Made by a program: the position numbers and the translations under genes
Shown here: in pieces, positions 28,140-36,638 of the stretch
How the letters are laid out: every line of letters starts with the position of its first letter
Numbering within the stretch: position 1 is the stretch's first letter
Assembly: GCF_000023265.1 (NCBI RefSeq)
Contig: NC_013124.1
Span: 2,094,158-2,158,157, forward strand
Reading direction: 5' to 3'
Origin: Acidimicrobium ferrooxidans DSM 10331
GTDB taxonomy: Bacteria > Actinomycetota > Acidimicrobiia > Acidimicrobiales > Acidimicrobiaceae
DNA: 64,000 nt
The notes under the pieces: model-generated
The model's input: the letters and a program-made list of their open reading frames with translations, nothing else
Told to the model about the DNA's origin: nothing
Databases searched by the model: none

Positions 28140-31100
28140 GCGCTGACGCTGACCGTCGTCGGCAGCGTCGCAGACTTCGCCGATGACTGGATGGTGAAGC
28201 CCACCTGGATGCTCGCGCCCGGCTCGATGGTGCCGTTCCAGCTCGCCGGCGTCACGGTGACGGTGCCGGTCGAACCGGAGACCGTGCCGTTCCAGAGGCT
28301 CCCGATGCTCTCACCCGAGGGCACCGTGAACCCGAGGGTCCATCCCGACACCGGCGCCGTGCCGGTGTTCTTGATGGTCACGTCCACCTGACCACCACCC
28401 CACCAGGTCGAGGTCACCGTCGCGGTGGCGGTGAGCTGGCCGGACGAGGTCGGCGTCGGTGTCGGCGTCGTCGGCGCAGGGTCACTCGCGGTCGACGACC
28501 CACTGAGTTCATAGCTCGAGGGGAACACGCCGTTCTCGGGCCCACCGTTGAGCGTGAAGCCCACCTGGATGCTCGCGCCCGGCTCGATGGTGCCGTTCCA
28601 GCTCGCCGGCGTCACGGTGACGGTGCCGGTCGAACCGGAGACCGTGCCGTTCCAGAGGCTCCCGATGCTCTCACCCGAGGGCACCGTGAACCCGAGGGTC
28701 CATCCCGAGACCGGAGCCGTGCCGGTGTTCTTGATGGTCACGTCCACCTGACCACCACCCCACCACGTGGAGGTCACCGTCGCGGTGCCCGCCAAGGAGC
28801 CCGAGGAGAACGAGATCGGGCCAGGCGTCGTCGGGCTGGTGGGAGCGGGCGTCGGGTTAGACGGCGGTGGCGTGGGATCCGACGGCGGTGGCGTGGGATC
28901 CGACGGAGCGGGCAGTGACCCACCGGCGGCCTGCTCGAAGATCTGCGAGAACTGCCACGGGGTCTCGGTCGTGCCGGAGCAGTAGTTCGAGTCCTCGTCG
29001 GCGTTGTTCGCGCACTCGACGTCGCGGTGGATCTCCCACATCGAGAGCCTGCCGAGGCCAACCTGCTCGGCGAAGGCCCCGAGCTGCTGGGCGTCTTGGG
29101 TGGTGAAGATCTCACCCGAGAGGTCGTTCTGCCCTATCATCGGGGTCACGCCGACCATCTGCCAGAGCTGGGCGGTGGACAGGTTCGACCAGATCGAGGC
29201 GAGCTGTTGCTCGGTGGCCTGGGCGGCCTCGATCGCCATCGTGCCCATCGCACCTTGGGCCTGGGGGATGCCGTAGTCCATCGCCATGACGTTGACGTTG
29301 GACACGTCGACACCGTAGGTCTTCGCCGAGTTCAGCAGATACAGCGAGTTCGCGAGCAGACCCCACGGCATAACCGGCAGCGTGTAGGAGACGCTCACTG
29401 GGTGGCCTTGCGCTGCTTCTTGTTGCTGGACCAGGGCGAGGGCCTGGTTGCGCAGGTTCACAGCGGCCTGGTCGTTCAGGTCCGAACCCTCGATATCGAA
29501 GTCGAGGTTGTAGACGTGGTAGGTGTTGATGACGGTCTCGTAGGCTTGGGCGAGCGCCTGGGGCGAGGAGCACACCTGGGCGAGCTCCTGGTTGATCTCA
29601 CCGCCGAAGGAGACGATGGGCGTGCCACCCTCGGCTTGGTAGGCAGCGATCTCGTTGCGGAAGAGGCCGTTGTTCTGGCCCACCGGGAAGTAGTTGCCCC
29701 AGCTCGGATAGCAGGTGCCCTTCGAGCTCACAATGAACGCCAGCGTGAGCGCCTTGGCGCCGGACTCGGAGCCGAGCTGGGCGAGGGTGCCGGTCGGCGG
29801 CAGGGTCATGTCCACGTAGGGCGCGAAGGCCGTCGAGGTCGACGAAGTCGTCGAGGTGGACGAGGAGACCGTGCTTGCCTGCATCGTCGAGGCTGCCACG
29901 GTGGTCGTCGGGGCCCAACCGGTCAGGTTCGAGATCACGATGGTCTCGGGACTGGTAGCCGCATCGAGCTGGAGACCGAGGACGGGCGAGGTTCCGACCC
30001 CCGGACCGAGCGCGAGGGTCGTGGCCTGCTGGCCCACGGTTGCGTCAGGCAGGAACGAGGCGTGGTACGAGGAGGACAGTGCGAACGGCGTCACCTGCGC
30101 ATCCCCGGTGGGTGAGCTCACCGACACGGTGTAGCCGTCGGCACCGCTCAGCGCACAGCTCGGCCCCACGAGCTCGACAGCCGGATAGCCGCTCGTTGCG
30201 GTGACGCTGATACCGGCACTCGTCTGCGTGATCGTGGCGTTCCCCCATCGCACCTGGGGCGTGCAGGCCGCAGCACCCGACGTGCCCGCCATGGCGATGG
30301 GCGTCGCGACGCCGCTGATCGAAGGCTCGTCGATCACACCCGTGAGGGTTGCACCCTGAGGCACGGTGAGCGCCACGGGGGTGCTCGTCTCGACGGCCGA
30401 GCCCGGTTGGACGAGCGGCACGAGGTTCTGCCCCGTACTCAGTGCGATCGTCTCCGGGGACGCGGCCCCCACGGGCGTGAGAGCGAGCGACCCGGAGCCC
30501 GCCGTCTCGTCGACGACCGCATAGGCCTGACCGAGCGCTCCGAGCGCGGGCACCGAGACCGTCGAGCCCGACGCCGTCGTCACCGAGGGCGCGGCGGGCT
30601 CGTTCGCCTGCACCGCACCACTGGCAAGGCCCAGGCTCTGCTGCTGGACCACGACCCCTCCGTCGAAGGGGGTTCCCTGCTCGTTGGCGATCAGCGACGG
30701 AAAACTGCAGCTGCCGCCGTTGGGTCCGGCGAACCAGCCCCACGCGGTCCAACCGATGCCGTGCTGCTCGAGGTAGTCGACGATCGACTGCTCGGTGGAG
30801 GTCGGATACGGGGTCGCACACCCCAGCACGCCGAACTCCGTCGCGACGACCGGGGCGAGCGACGGCACGGTTCCGAGCGATGCGCTCCATTGCGACGGGG
30901 TGGTGGGCGTGCTCTCGTGCACGTAGAGATGGAAGCCATAGGCGACATTCGCACCAGCGAGGCCCCACTCGGCGATCGGCGCGAGGTTGCCTGCCCAGTG
31001 ATTGCCGTCGACGATCACCACGTTCTCGGCGCCGGTCGCGCGCACGATATCGAGGAGCTGCTGCTCGCCAACGGCCGTGTAGGACTGGCCGGTATCGGCA

Positions 31101-31768
31101 CAGGTGATGGCCCCGCCGTTGCGCCACACGGACCATGGGATGTCGTGGGGCTCGTTGTAGAGCTCGAACATGACGTTCGGATCACCCTTGAAGATCGAGG
31201 CGGCCTGCTGCCAGAAGGTCTCACTGGGCACGTCCGGGGCGCACGCGGGGTTGGCCGAGGGTGTCGCGGTCACCGAGTCGGCCCCGATCACCCGGTGAAG
31301 ATCGATGATCGGGATCATGCCGTTGTGCTCGACGAGCGACACGACCGACTCGACGGTTGCGATGTAGCCAGGGGCGTACTCCGGCGAACCCTTCAGCCAG
31401 AAGGCTTCGTTAACCGGGATACGGACGGCGTTCGCACCCCACTGCTTGGCCATCGCGACGAACTCATTCGGATTGACCCCCGACTGGCTCGCGTTGGCCC
31501 ACTGGCCATCCGGATTCCACACGAGGCTCGGCCAGTCCACGCCGTGGAGATACACGGGCGCTCCGGCTGCGTCGACGATGACGTTGCCACGGACCTGGAA
31601 CGGACCGCTCACCGCGCCAGGAGGTGTCGCCGGGAACGCGGTCGCGGCTGCCGTCAGCGCTGTCTGTGCTCCCAACACGCTCGCGATGCCACCGGCAACG
31701 AGGCCAAGAGCAAGAGCCACGCGCGTTGCCCTCGACAACCTCGCTGCATGACGTGCAAATGAAACCAT
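28136..31768 (-). CDS. Large secreted bifunctional glycoside hydrolase: GH5 cellulase - GH18 chitinase - two CBM2
   Basis: 1210 aa. Signal peptide about 14-45. GH5 domain about 55-375, with the acid/base Glu206 in FELYNEPHD and the nucleophile Glu311 in VVATEFGVLG. A beta-rich region of unknown fold follows (about 385-630), then a Ser/Thr linker. GH18 domain about 648-950: LTLAFIVSSKG, IVSFGGEINQELA and the catalytic motif LDFDIEG with Glu760. Pro/Ser/Thr linker, then two CBM2 modules (about 992-1085 and 1112-1205, WWGGGQVDVTIKN and SWNGTIEPGASIQVGF), nearly identical to each other. Predicted to cut both beta-1,4-glucan and chitin while bound to an insoluble surface. It converges with the sensor gene, sharing a CTAG stop overlap. 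Confidence 0.9.
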   Translation of the reverse strand: MVSFARHAARLSRATRVALALGLVAGGIASVLGAQTALTAAATAFPATPPGAVSGPFQVRGNVIVDAAGAPVYLHGVDWPSLVWNPDGQWANASQSGVNPNEFVAMAKQWGANAVRIPVNEAFWLKGSPEYAPGYIATVESVVSLVEHNGMIPIIDLHRVIGADSVTATPSANPACAPDVPSETFWQQAASIFKGDPNVMFELYNEPHDIPWSVWRNGGAITCADTGQSYTAVGEQQLLDIVRATGAENVVIVDGNHWAGNLAPIAEWGLAGANVAYGFHLYVHESTPTTPSQWSASLGTVPSLAPVVATEFGVLGCATPYPTSTEQSIVDYLEQHGIGWTAWGWFAGPNGGSCSFPSLIANEQGTPFDGGVVVQQQSLGLASGAVQANEPAAPSVTTASGSTVSVPALGALGQAYAVVDETAGSGSLALTPVGAASPETIALSTGQNLVPLVQPGSAVETSTPVALTVPQGATLTGVIDEPSISGVATPIAMAGTSGAAACTPQVRWGNATITQTSAGISVTATSGYPAVELVGPSCALSGADGYTVSVSSPTGDAQVTPFALSSSYHASFLPDATVGQQATTLALGPGVGTSPVLGLQLDAATSPETIVISNLTGWAPTTTVAASTMQASTVSSSTSTTSSTSTAFAPYVDMTLPPTGTLAQLGSESGAKALTLAFIVSSKGTCYPSWGNYFPVGQNNGLFRNEIAAYQAEGGTPIVSFGGEINQELAQVCSSPQALAQAYETVINTYHVYNLDFDIEGSDLNDQAAVNLRNQALALVQQQEAAQGHPVSVSYTLPVMPWGLLANSLYLLNSAKTYGVDVSNVNVMAMDYGIPQAQGAMGTMAIEAAQATEQQLASIWSNLSTAQLWQMVGVTPMIGQNDLSGEIFTTQDAQQLGAFAEQVGLGRLSMWEIHRDVECANNADEDSNYCSGTTETPWQFSQIFEQAAGGSLPAPSDPTPPPSDPTPPPSNPTPAPTSPTTPGPISFSSGSLAGTATVTSTWWGGGQVDVTIKNTGTAPVSGWTLGFTVPSGESIGSLWNGTVSGSTGTVTVTPASWNGTIEPGASIQVGFTLNGGPENGVFPSSYELSGSSTASDPAPTTPTPTPTSSGQLTATATVTSTWWGGGQVDVTIKNTGTAPVSGWTLGFTVPSGESIGSLWNGTVSGSTGTVTVTPASWNGTIEPGASIQVGFTIQSSAKSATLPTTVSVSA
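28194..28427 (-). repeat. CBM2 coding repeat, distal copy
   Basis: 234 bp with only a few mismatches to 28554-28787 (period 360 bp). Encodes the C-terminal CBM2 module. Confidence 0.9.
28554..28787 (-). repeat. CBM2 coding repeat, proximal copy
   Basis: Near-identical to 28194-28427, including synonymous positions, which points to a recent tandem duplication of the carbohydrate-binding module. Confidence 0.9.
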
Positions 31769-31843
31769 GCCGTGGCCATCGGCATCGCAAACCTCGAACC
31801 TGAACCGGCCGCGACGATCTCGCCGAACGGGCAGTTCAGCGTG

Positions 31844-32998
31844 TCAACGGTCGTTGAGCACCGCAGCAGCTGGGCTCGGCCTACGCCCGACGCGACGCAC
31901 GATCTCCGGATCGACCTGGCGGGCATCGATGCTGATCCGGTAGCGGCGAGGCGACCTCCCTGCCGAGAAGAGGCTGATGGGGATCACACCGTGACGCGCG
32001 TGCTCGTTCAACTCCGAATTCAACCTCGACAAACGGGGGCGCAGCCACGCGGTATCGACGCCCGACCTCGTGGCCCGAATGGTCCGACGGTCGATCCGAA
32101 CATCGATGGCTCGAGCAAGCTCGATGAGCTCCGCACCGAGCGCCTGGTCGCGCTGGCGCTCGCGGGGAGCGGCGAGCCAGCCATCGCCCTCGACGACGCG
32201 ACGAACCAGCAAGCTCAGGAGCAGGGTCGACGACGGACGGAGGTCGAGGGGAACGCCTCCCCAGACGAATCGCGACATCGACCCGACGGTCTCGAGCGTG
32301 AGGATCGGATTGAGCGCATCGTTGACCGCGCGAACACTCAGGGCAAGCTCGGCGCCGACGCCGAGGAGTTGGCGAAACGCGCTCAGGCGAACATAGGGGA
32401 CGTCGATGAGCGTGACCACGCGCGCGGCAGCATCGAGGCGCACGCCGTCGAGGTTCACGATCGTGCCCTGCTCGCGACTCGGGTAGTAGAACGAGGGAGC
32501 CCGCTCGTAGGCGGGAGGGACGATGACGTGCAGGAGTCGATCGCCCGCCCGCGCATACAGCGAGAACGCCAACCCCACGTGATAGGCCATGGTCTTACGA
32601 CCGCCAGAGAGCAGGGCGAGGATCCCTTGGCTGTCGTCCTTGGCCAGTTCGGCGAGCTGCGCGAACACCGCCTCACCCGAGGCGAGGGCCGCCTCGTTGG
32701 AGTCGACGTCCTCGGCGGGAATCGCGACGGACGACGCCTCGATGGTCGACAGCGACACACGCGGTGGTTTCACGCCGGGGGCCCATTCCTGGTAGAGGCG
32801 AGCCAGCCGCCCGGATTCGCCGAGGAGCCGCTGCGCCAGATCGGCACCGACACGCGTGGCGAGTAGGACGATCTCGTCCGGAACGATCGGCTCCGGCTGT
32901 GTCGCCAGCAGCGCCCAGCAGGCCTCAGTCACGACCTGCGGTGCAAGTCCTATCGTTGCGAACAGCGACCAGGAACGTTGTCCTTCGCCGTTGTTCAC
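31844..32998 (-). CDS. CARF-domain CRISPR-associated protein, NE0113/ring-nuclease type (orphan)
   Basis: 384 aa from the GTG at 32998; a longer frame from 33100 adds a Gly-run leader without conserved sequence. The N-terminal ~215 residues match the TIGR02584/Cas_NE0113 pattern: SLFATIGLAPQVVTE at 11-25, DEIVLLAT at 41-48, LLSGGRKTMAYHVG at 129-142 (GGRKTM 132-137) and RLLHVIVPPAYE with a FYYPS segment. In this family the N-terminal Ser/Thr loop and the GGRK lysine bind or cut cyclic oligoadenylate. The C-terminal ~130 residues look like a winged-helix domain (TRSGVDTAWLRPRLSRLNSE). There are no cas genes or CRISPR repeats in this window, so its role is open: regulator or ring nuclease for a distant type III system, or a repurposed sensor. 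Confidence 0.75.
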   Translation of the reverse strand: MNNGEGQRSWSLFATIGLAPQVVTEACWALLATQPEPIVPDEIVLLATRVGADLAQRLLGESGRLARLYQEWAPGVKPPRVSLSTIEASSVAIPAEDVDSNEAALASGEAVFAQLAELAKDDSQGILALLSGGRKTMAYHVGLAFSLYARAGDRLLHVIVPPAYERAPSFYYPSREQGTIVNLDGVRLDAAARVVTLIDVPYVRLSAFRQLLGVGAELALSVRAVNDALNPILTLETVGSMSRFVWGGVPLDLRPSSTLLLSLLVRRVVEGDGWLAAPRERQRDQALGAELIELARAIDVRIDRRTIRATRSGVDTAWLRPRLSRLNSELNEHARHGVIPISLFSAGRSPRRYRISIDARQVDPEIVRRVGRRPSPAAAVLNDR

Positions 32999-33050
32999 AC
33001 AACGAAATGTAGCGCCACCACCACCCCCTGATGACCCAGGACCAGCGTTT

Positions 33051-33164
33051 GCAATGTTGCAACTTGGCCGACGGACATCACCAAATGATGAACATTGCAA
33101 TCTTGGTTAATTGGTACGGGGAGTCAGGGCACTGCATCGTGCATGCTGGAGGGCATCATGCACG
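33051..33164. promoter_or_regulatory. Dyad-rich upstream region of the CARF gene
   Basis: Two inverted repeats: GCAATGTT at 33051-33058 paired with AACATTGC at 33091-33098 (loop 32 nt), and CGTGCATG at 33138-33145 paired with CATGCACG at 33157-33164 (extendable to 11-bp arms with one mismatch). The region is AT-richer than its neighbours. The rest of the 314-bp gap up to the merR gene has no gene. Confidence 0.45.
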
Positions 33165-33312
33165 TTGGACGTCGCGAGTCGCCCTGAGCGCCTCACGGAA
33201 GCAGCAACGCTCATGCGCCGACCGACCTCGCCCGAACGGCTAGGCCCGGCTCGCAACCCAGACGTCAGCGCTCCGTGGTCACGCACCGCCCAGTGGTCTT
33301 TGTCACGACCGA

Positions 33313-33759
33313 CTAGGACGTCGTCGCGCTCTGTGCGGTGTCTACCTCGGTCGTCGGAACGGCGCGCGCGACCACGAGGTGACACACCTCGCGTTCGGGG
33401 CAGTCTTCCGGTCGCAGGGACGCAGCTCGCCCGAGGACCATCTCCAGCTCGTCACGGAGCATCACGAGACCGGCGATCTGTTGCTCGACCCGCGCACGGT
33501 GACGCTCGAGCAGCGTCGCCACATGACGGCACGGAACCTCGCCATGGTCCCGCACCGCCAGGATCTCGCGGATCTCCCCTAGCGAAAGACCCAGCGTCTG
33601 CGCCGCACGAACGAACTCGATGCGGCCGATCGCGAGATCGTCGTACACGCGGTAGCCCGACGCATCGCGAGGAGGCTCGGCCAAGACCCCGATCGACTCC
33701 CAGAATCGCAGCGTCTTCGAGGGCACGCCGGTTCGTTCTGCGAGCTCGCCGATCCTCAT
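33313..33759 (-). CDS. merR: MerR-family metal-responsive regulator
   Basis: 148 aa. N-terminal MerR helix-turn-helix (RIGELAERTGVPSKTLRFWE), dimerisation helix, then metal-site cysteines: one in EVPCRHV before the coiled coil and two in ECCH-like segment RPEDCPEREVCHL near the end. That three-cysteine pattern matches mercury-type MerR. Divergent from merA across a 92-bp region containing a perfect 16-bp palindrome, as expected for a repressor/activator that twists the promoter. Confidence 0.82.
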   Translation of the reverse strand: MRIGELAERTGVPSKTLRFWESIGVLAEPPRDASGYRVYDDLAIGRIEFVRAAQTLGLSLGEIREILAVRDHGEVPCRHVATLLERHRARVEQQIAGLVMLRDELEMVLGRAASLRPEDCPEREVCHLVVARAVPTTEVDTAQSATTS

Positions 33760-33792
33760 GGCTGAAGCATAGCTGAATCCGCGGGTACAAGA

Positions 33793-33808
33793 TTCCAGCT
33801 AGCTGGAA
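33793..33808. promoter_or_regulatory. MerR operator palindrome
   Basis: Perfect dyad TTCCAGCTAGCTGGAA in the merR-merA divergent region; its TTCCAG...CTGGAA half-sites are typical for MerR-family operators. Confidence 0.75.
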
Positions 33809-33851
33809 GGCGCAGACTGATGTCCAGACACACCGAGTGTAGGAGGAGGAC

Positions 33852-35267
33852 ATGGTCATGAGCACCCTTCACGCATCCGCTCCCTGGGATCTCGGCATCA
33901 TCGGCTCTGGCTCAGCCGCCTTTGCCGCCGCGCTCGAGGCTCGCGCACGCGGCGCCTCGGTCGTCCTGATCGAACGCGATGCGCTGGGCGGCACCTGCGT
34001 GAACGTGGGTTGCGTGCCCTCGAAGGCACTGCTCGTCGCGGCACACCGCCGAAGCCTCGCCGCATCGGCGTACCCGGGCCTCGGAGCCGAGACACTCCCC
34101 ATCGACCACGACGAACTCGCTGCCGGGGTTCGCGGCGTGGTTTCGAGCCTCGTCAAGCGGAAGTACCGCGATCTCGCTGAGCGGATGGGGATCGACGTAC
34201 GCTACGGTACTGCGCGCTTCGTGTCCGACGAGACGGTGAGCGTCGGCGGTGACGAGCTCACCGCGCGCCGCTGGATCATCGCAACCGGTGCCCATGCGGT
34301 ACTGCCATCGGTCGACGGTCTCGACCCAGCGGAGCTCTGGACCTCCACCGACGCTCTCACGGCGCTCGAGATTCCCGCTCGCGTCGCGATCATCGGCGCC
34401 GGCTCGATCGGTCTCGAACTCGCGACCGCCTACAGCGGGCTCGGAGCCCGGGTCCACCTGATCGAGAGCACTCCCCAGGCTGTCGCGAGTGCGCCGCTCG
34501 AACTGACAGGAGCCCTGGTCGAGCACCTCCGCGCATCCGGTGTCGCCGTGGCGCTCACGACCACGGTCGGTTCTGCACAGGCGACGACCTCAGGGTGGCT
34601 CCTCCAGCTGCAAGGACCAGAAGGTGCGACGCAGGTGGAGGTCGATCGGGTGATCGCGGCCGTGGGTCGGCGCCCCACCACCGAGAATCTGGGGCTGGAG
34701 ACGGTCGGCGTCGAACTCGGGGCCCGCGGGGAAGTCGTCGTCGACGCCACCATGCGTACGTCGAATCGAGGCATCTGGGCGGCCGGCGACGTGACCGGCG
34801 GACCCCAGTACGTCTACGTCGCTGCCGCCCAGGGCGCGCTCGCAGCCCGCAACGCCCTCTCCGACGGTGACGAGCACTTCGACGACCGCGCGATTCCCGC
34901 CGTCGTCTTCACCGATCCGCCCCTGGCCCAGGTCGGTCTGACGCTCGACGAGGCACAACACCAGGGCTACGACGCCGAGTCGACCACCTTCTCGTTCGCC
35001 GATCTCCCACGTGCAATCGTCGAGCACGCGACCGAGGGCCTGGCCGTCATGGTCGCAGAACGCACGAGTGGGCGCCTCCTCGGCGTGCACCTCTGGGGCG
35101 TGAACGCAGCCGAAGTCATCCAGAGCGCCGTGCTCGCACTCCGCACCAATCTCACGATCAGCGACCTCGCGACAACGTGGGCACCCTACCTCACGGCCTC
35201 CGAGGCGCTTCGGCTCGCAGCACAGAGCTTCACAACGGACGTCGCGAACCTGTCCTGCTGCGCCTAG
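33852..35267 (+). CDS. merA: Mercuric reductase, short form
   Basis: 471 aa. Pyridine-nucleotide disulfide oxidoreductase with the FAD motif IGSGSAAFAAALEARARGA, the redox site GGTCVNVGCVPSK (about 43-55), the NAD(P)H motif IIGAGSIGLELA, and a C-terminal vicinal pair in LSCCA that hands Hg(II) to the active site; the Cys-Cys tail distinguishes MerA from lipoamide dehydrogenase. It lacks the N-terminal heavy-metal-associated (NmerA) domain. Reduces Hg(II) to volatile Hg(0) with NADPH. GGAGGAGG precedes the ATG; a second ATG lies two codons in. No merT or merP transport gene is adjacent, so this is a minimal mer pair. Confidence 0.92.
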   Translation: MVMSTLHASAPWDLGIIGSGSAAFAAALEARARGASVVLIERDALGGTCVNVGCVPSKALLVAAHRRSLAASAYPGLGAETLPIDHDELAAGVRGVVSSLVKRKYRDLAERMGIDVRYGTARFVSDETVSVGGDELTARRWIIATGAHAVLPSVDGLDPAELWTSTDALTALEIPARVAIIGAGSIGLELATAYSGLGARVHLIESTPQAVASAPLELTGALVEHLRASGVAVALTTTVGSAQATTSGWLLQLQGPEGATQVEVDRVIAAVGRRPTTENLGLETVGVELGARGEVVVDATMRTSNRGIWAAGDVTGGPQYVYVAAAQGALAARNALSDGDEHFDDRAIPAVVFTDPPLAQVGLTLDEAQHQGYDAESTTFSFADLPRAIVEHATEGLAVMVAERTSGRLLGVHLWGVNAAEVIQSAVLALRTNLTISDLATTWAPYLTASEALRLAAQSFTTDVANLSCCA

Positions 35268-35510
35268 GTCGCCTCACGAGCGACGATGGACTGCGGACCG
35301 CGGACGTCGCTCCGCCGATGGTCAGGGCCTGAGCTGCCCCGACGAGCACGCGGGACGCTCGCGTCGCGGAGGCGACCGCTCGGCCGCATCCACGGACGGG
35401 TGTCGGGCCCGATCAGCTGAGCCTTCGCGAAACCGACGGAAACCTGGTCGCCTGGAGCCGTACCGCGAGGCAGGTGCGTTCCTGCGGTGGGCGCTCAAGG
35501 CCTTGAGCGA

Positions 35511-35978
35511 TCACGCCTCCGGAGGTGGGGCCTGCTGGGTGCTCAACCGGATCCTGATCGGACCACGCGCCGTCGCGGGGTCGACCGGCCGACCGTGCTG
35601 CGTGATCTCGACGACGTTGCGAGTCGCCAGACGTCGAGCCGCTGCACGGGCCGGCTCCACGAGTTCGCGCCACCGGTCGCCTCCGACTGCCCGAGCGGCC
35701 TCGGAAGGGCAGATGGAGCCACCTGGACGCCGCCCGACAAGCAGGTCGCAGATCGCACCCTCGAGCGCGACGTCGATGGCACGGGATTTTGCTCGCCGAC
35801 ACGCATCGGAGCAGTAGCGGACCTCATCCCAGGTCCGCTCCCACCGGCGTCGCCAAGTCATGACTCGACCACACGTCGCGCAGACCTTGGCGGGTACGGC
35901 ACCTTTGGTTGGGCTGCGACGTGAACGAGCCACGACGACCGATCCCCGAGGGATCGATCCGGATCGAGACCGCGCCAC
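35511..35978 (-). CDS. DUF2256-DUF3253 fusion protein
   Basis: 155 aa. The N-terminal half carries the DUF2256 zinc-ribbon signature (VCATCGRVMTWRRRWERTWD, then VRYCSDACR), with four cysteines likely binding Zn. The C-terminal half is DUF3253-like (ICPSEAARAVGGDRWRELVE, RRLATRNVVEITQHGRPVDP). Both families are often encoded beside Fe-S photolyase/cryptochrome genes, and one starts 660 bp away on the other strand. The function is unknown; a DNA-repair accessory or DNA-binding role is an inference from context. Confidence 0.75.
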   Translation of the reverse strand: MARSRSGSIPRGSVVVARSRRSPTKGAVPAKVCATCGRVMTWRRRWERTWDEVRYCSDACRRAKSRAIDVALEGAICDLLVGRRPGGSICPSEAARAVGGDRWRELVEPARAAARRLATRNVVEITQHGRPVDPATARGPIRIRLSTQQAPPPEA

Positions 35979-36638
35979 GTTGCACAGCCTACGAACCTCT
36001 CACACGACTGTCGCGCTCACGACGCACGACCGTCGCAACGCCACGATCGGCGTAACGGCGCGGGCCGCCCGACACGAGTCCCTGGATGCAGCGGTGAGGA
36101 TGGCGTTCGTGCGACGCTCTTGCGGCGTCGCCTGGCCCACTCCCACGGGTCGGTAGACCCTCCGCAGCGAAACGAATCGCGCTGGTCCTCGGCGGTTCAC
36201 ACCGGTTCGCACCACAGGTCCCTCCTTCCCTCTACTGGCCCTCGGGAACGAGGGCAGCCGCACCACTGCAGAGCTGCGATGCCAGCGACGATGTCCATGG
36301 ACGACCCGCCGACGGGTTCGGCCGGGACCTTGCTCGACGTTCTCGCGCTGCGCCGTGCTCGGTCGGCGCGCACCCCCACACCACCACGCGCGCTGATGCC
36401 GGATTTTCACCAGCTGCGGGCCCCTCGATGCCCCACGACCATCGGCCTAGTCTGCCTCATCGGCGCACCAGAACGCGGGGTGGCGGCCTCTGGACAACCA
36501 GCGCTTCTTCGAGCCACGGAGATCGCACCACCAAGCACCGAGGCCGCCATCGTTGCGGCCGCGCATGGCTCGTAGTCGGCGTGCGGCGCATGTGACGCTC
36601 GAGGCGGCGGGGCCGCCGCCGGCCACCAGACTGAGGAC
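35979..36638. other. Intergenic region between DUF2256 protein and photolyase
   Basis: No convincing gene. A possible 39-codon reverse-strand microORF at 36447-36566 (MRGRNDGGLGAWWCDLRGSK...) has GC-rich third positions but no visible ribosome site; it is noted only as a candidate. Confidence 0.3.

Noticed and set aside
33001..33100. CARF gene start at 33100
   Set aside because: The added leader contains a Gly run and overlaps the dyads; conserved sequence begins after the GTG at 32998.
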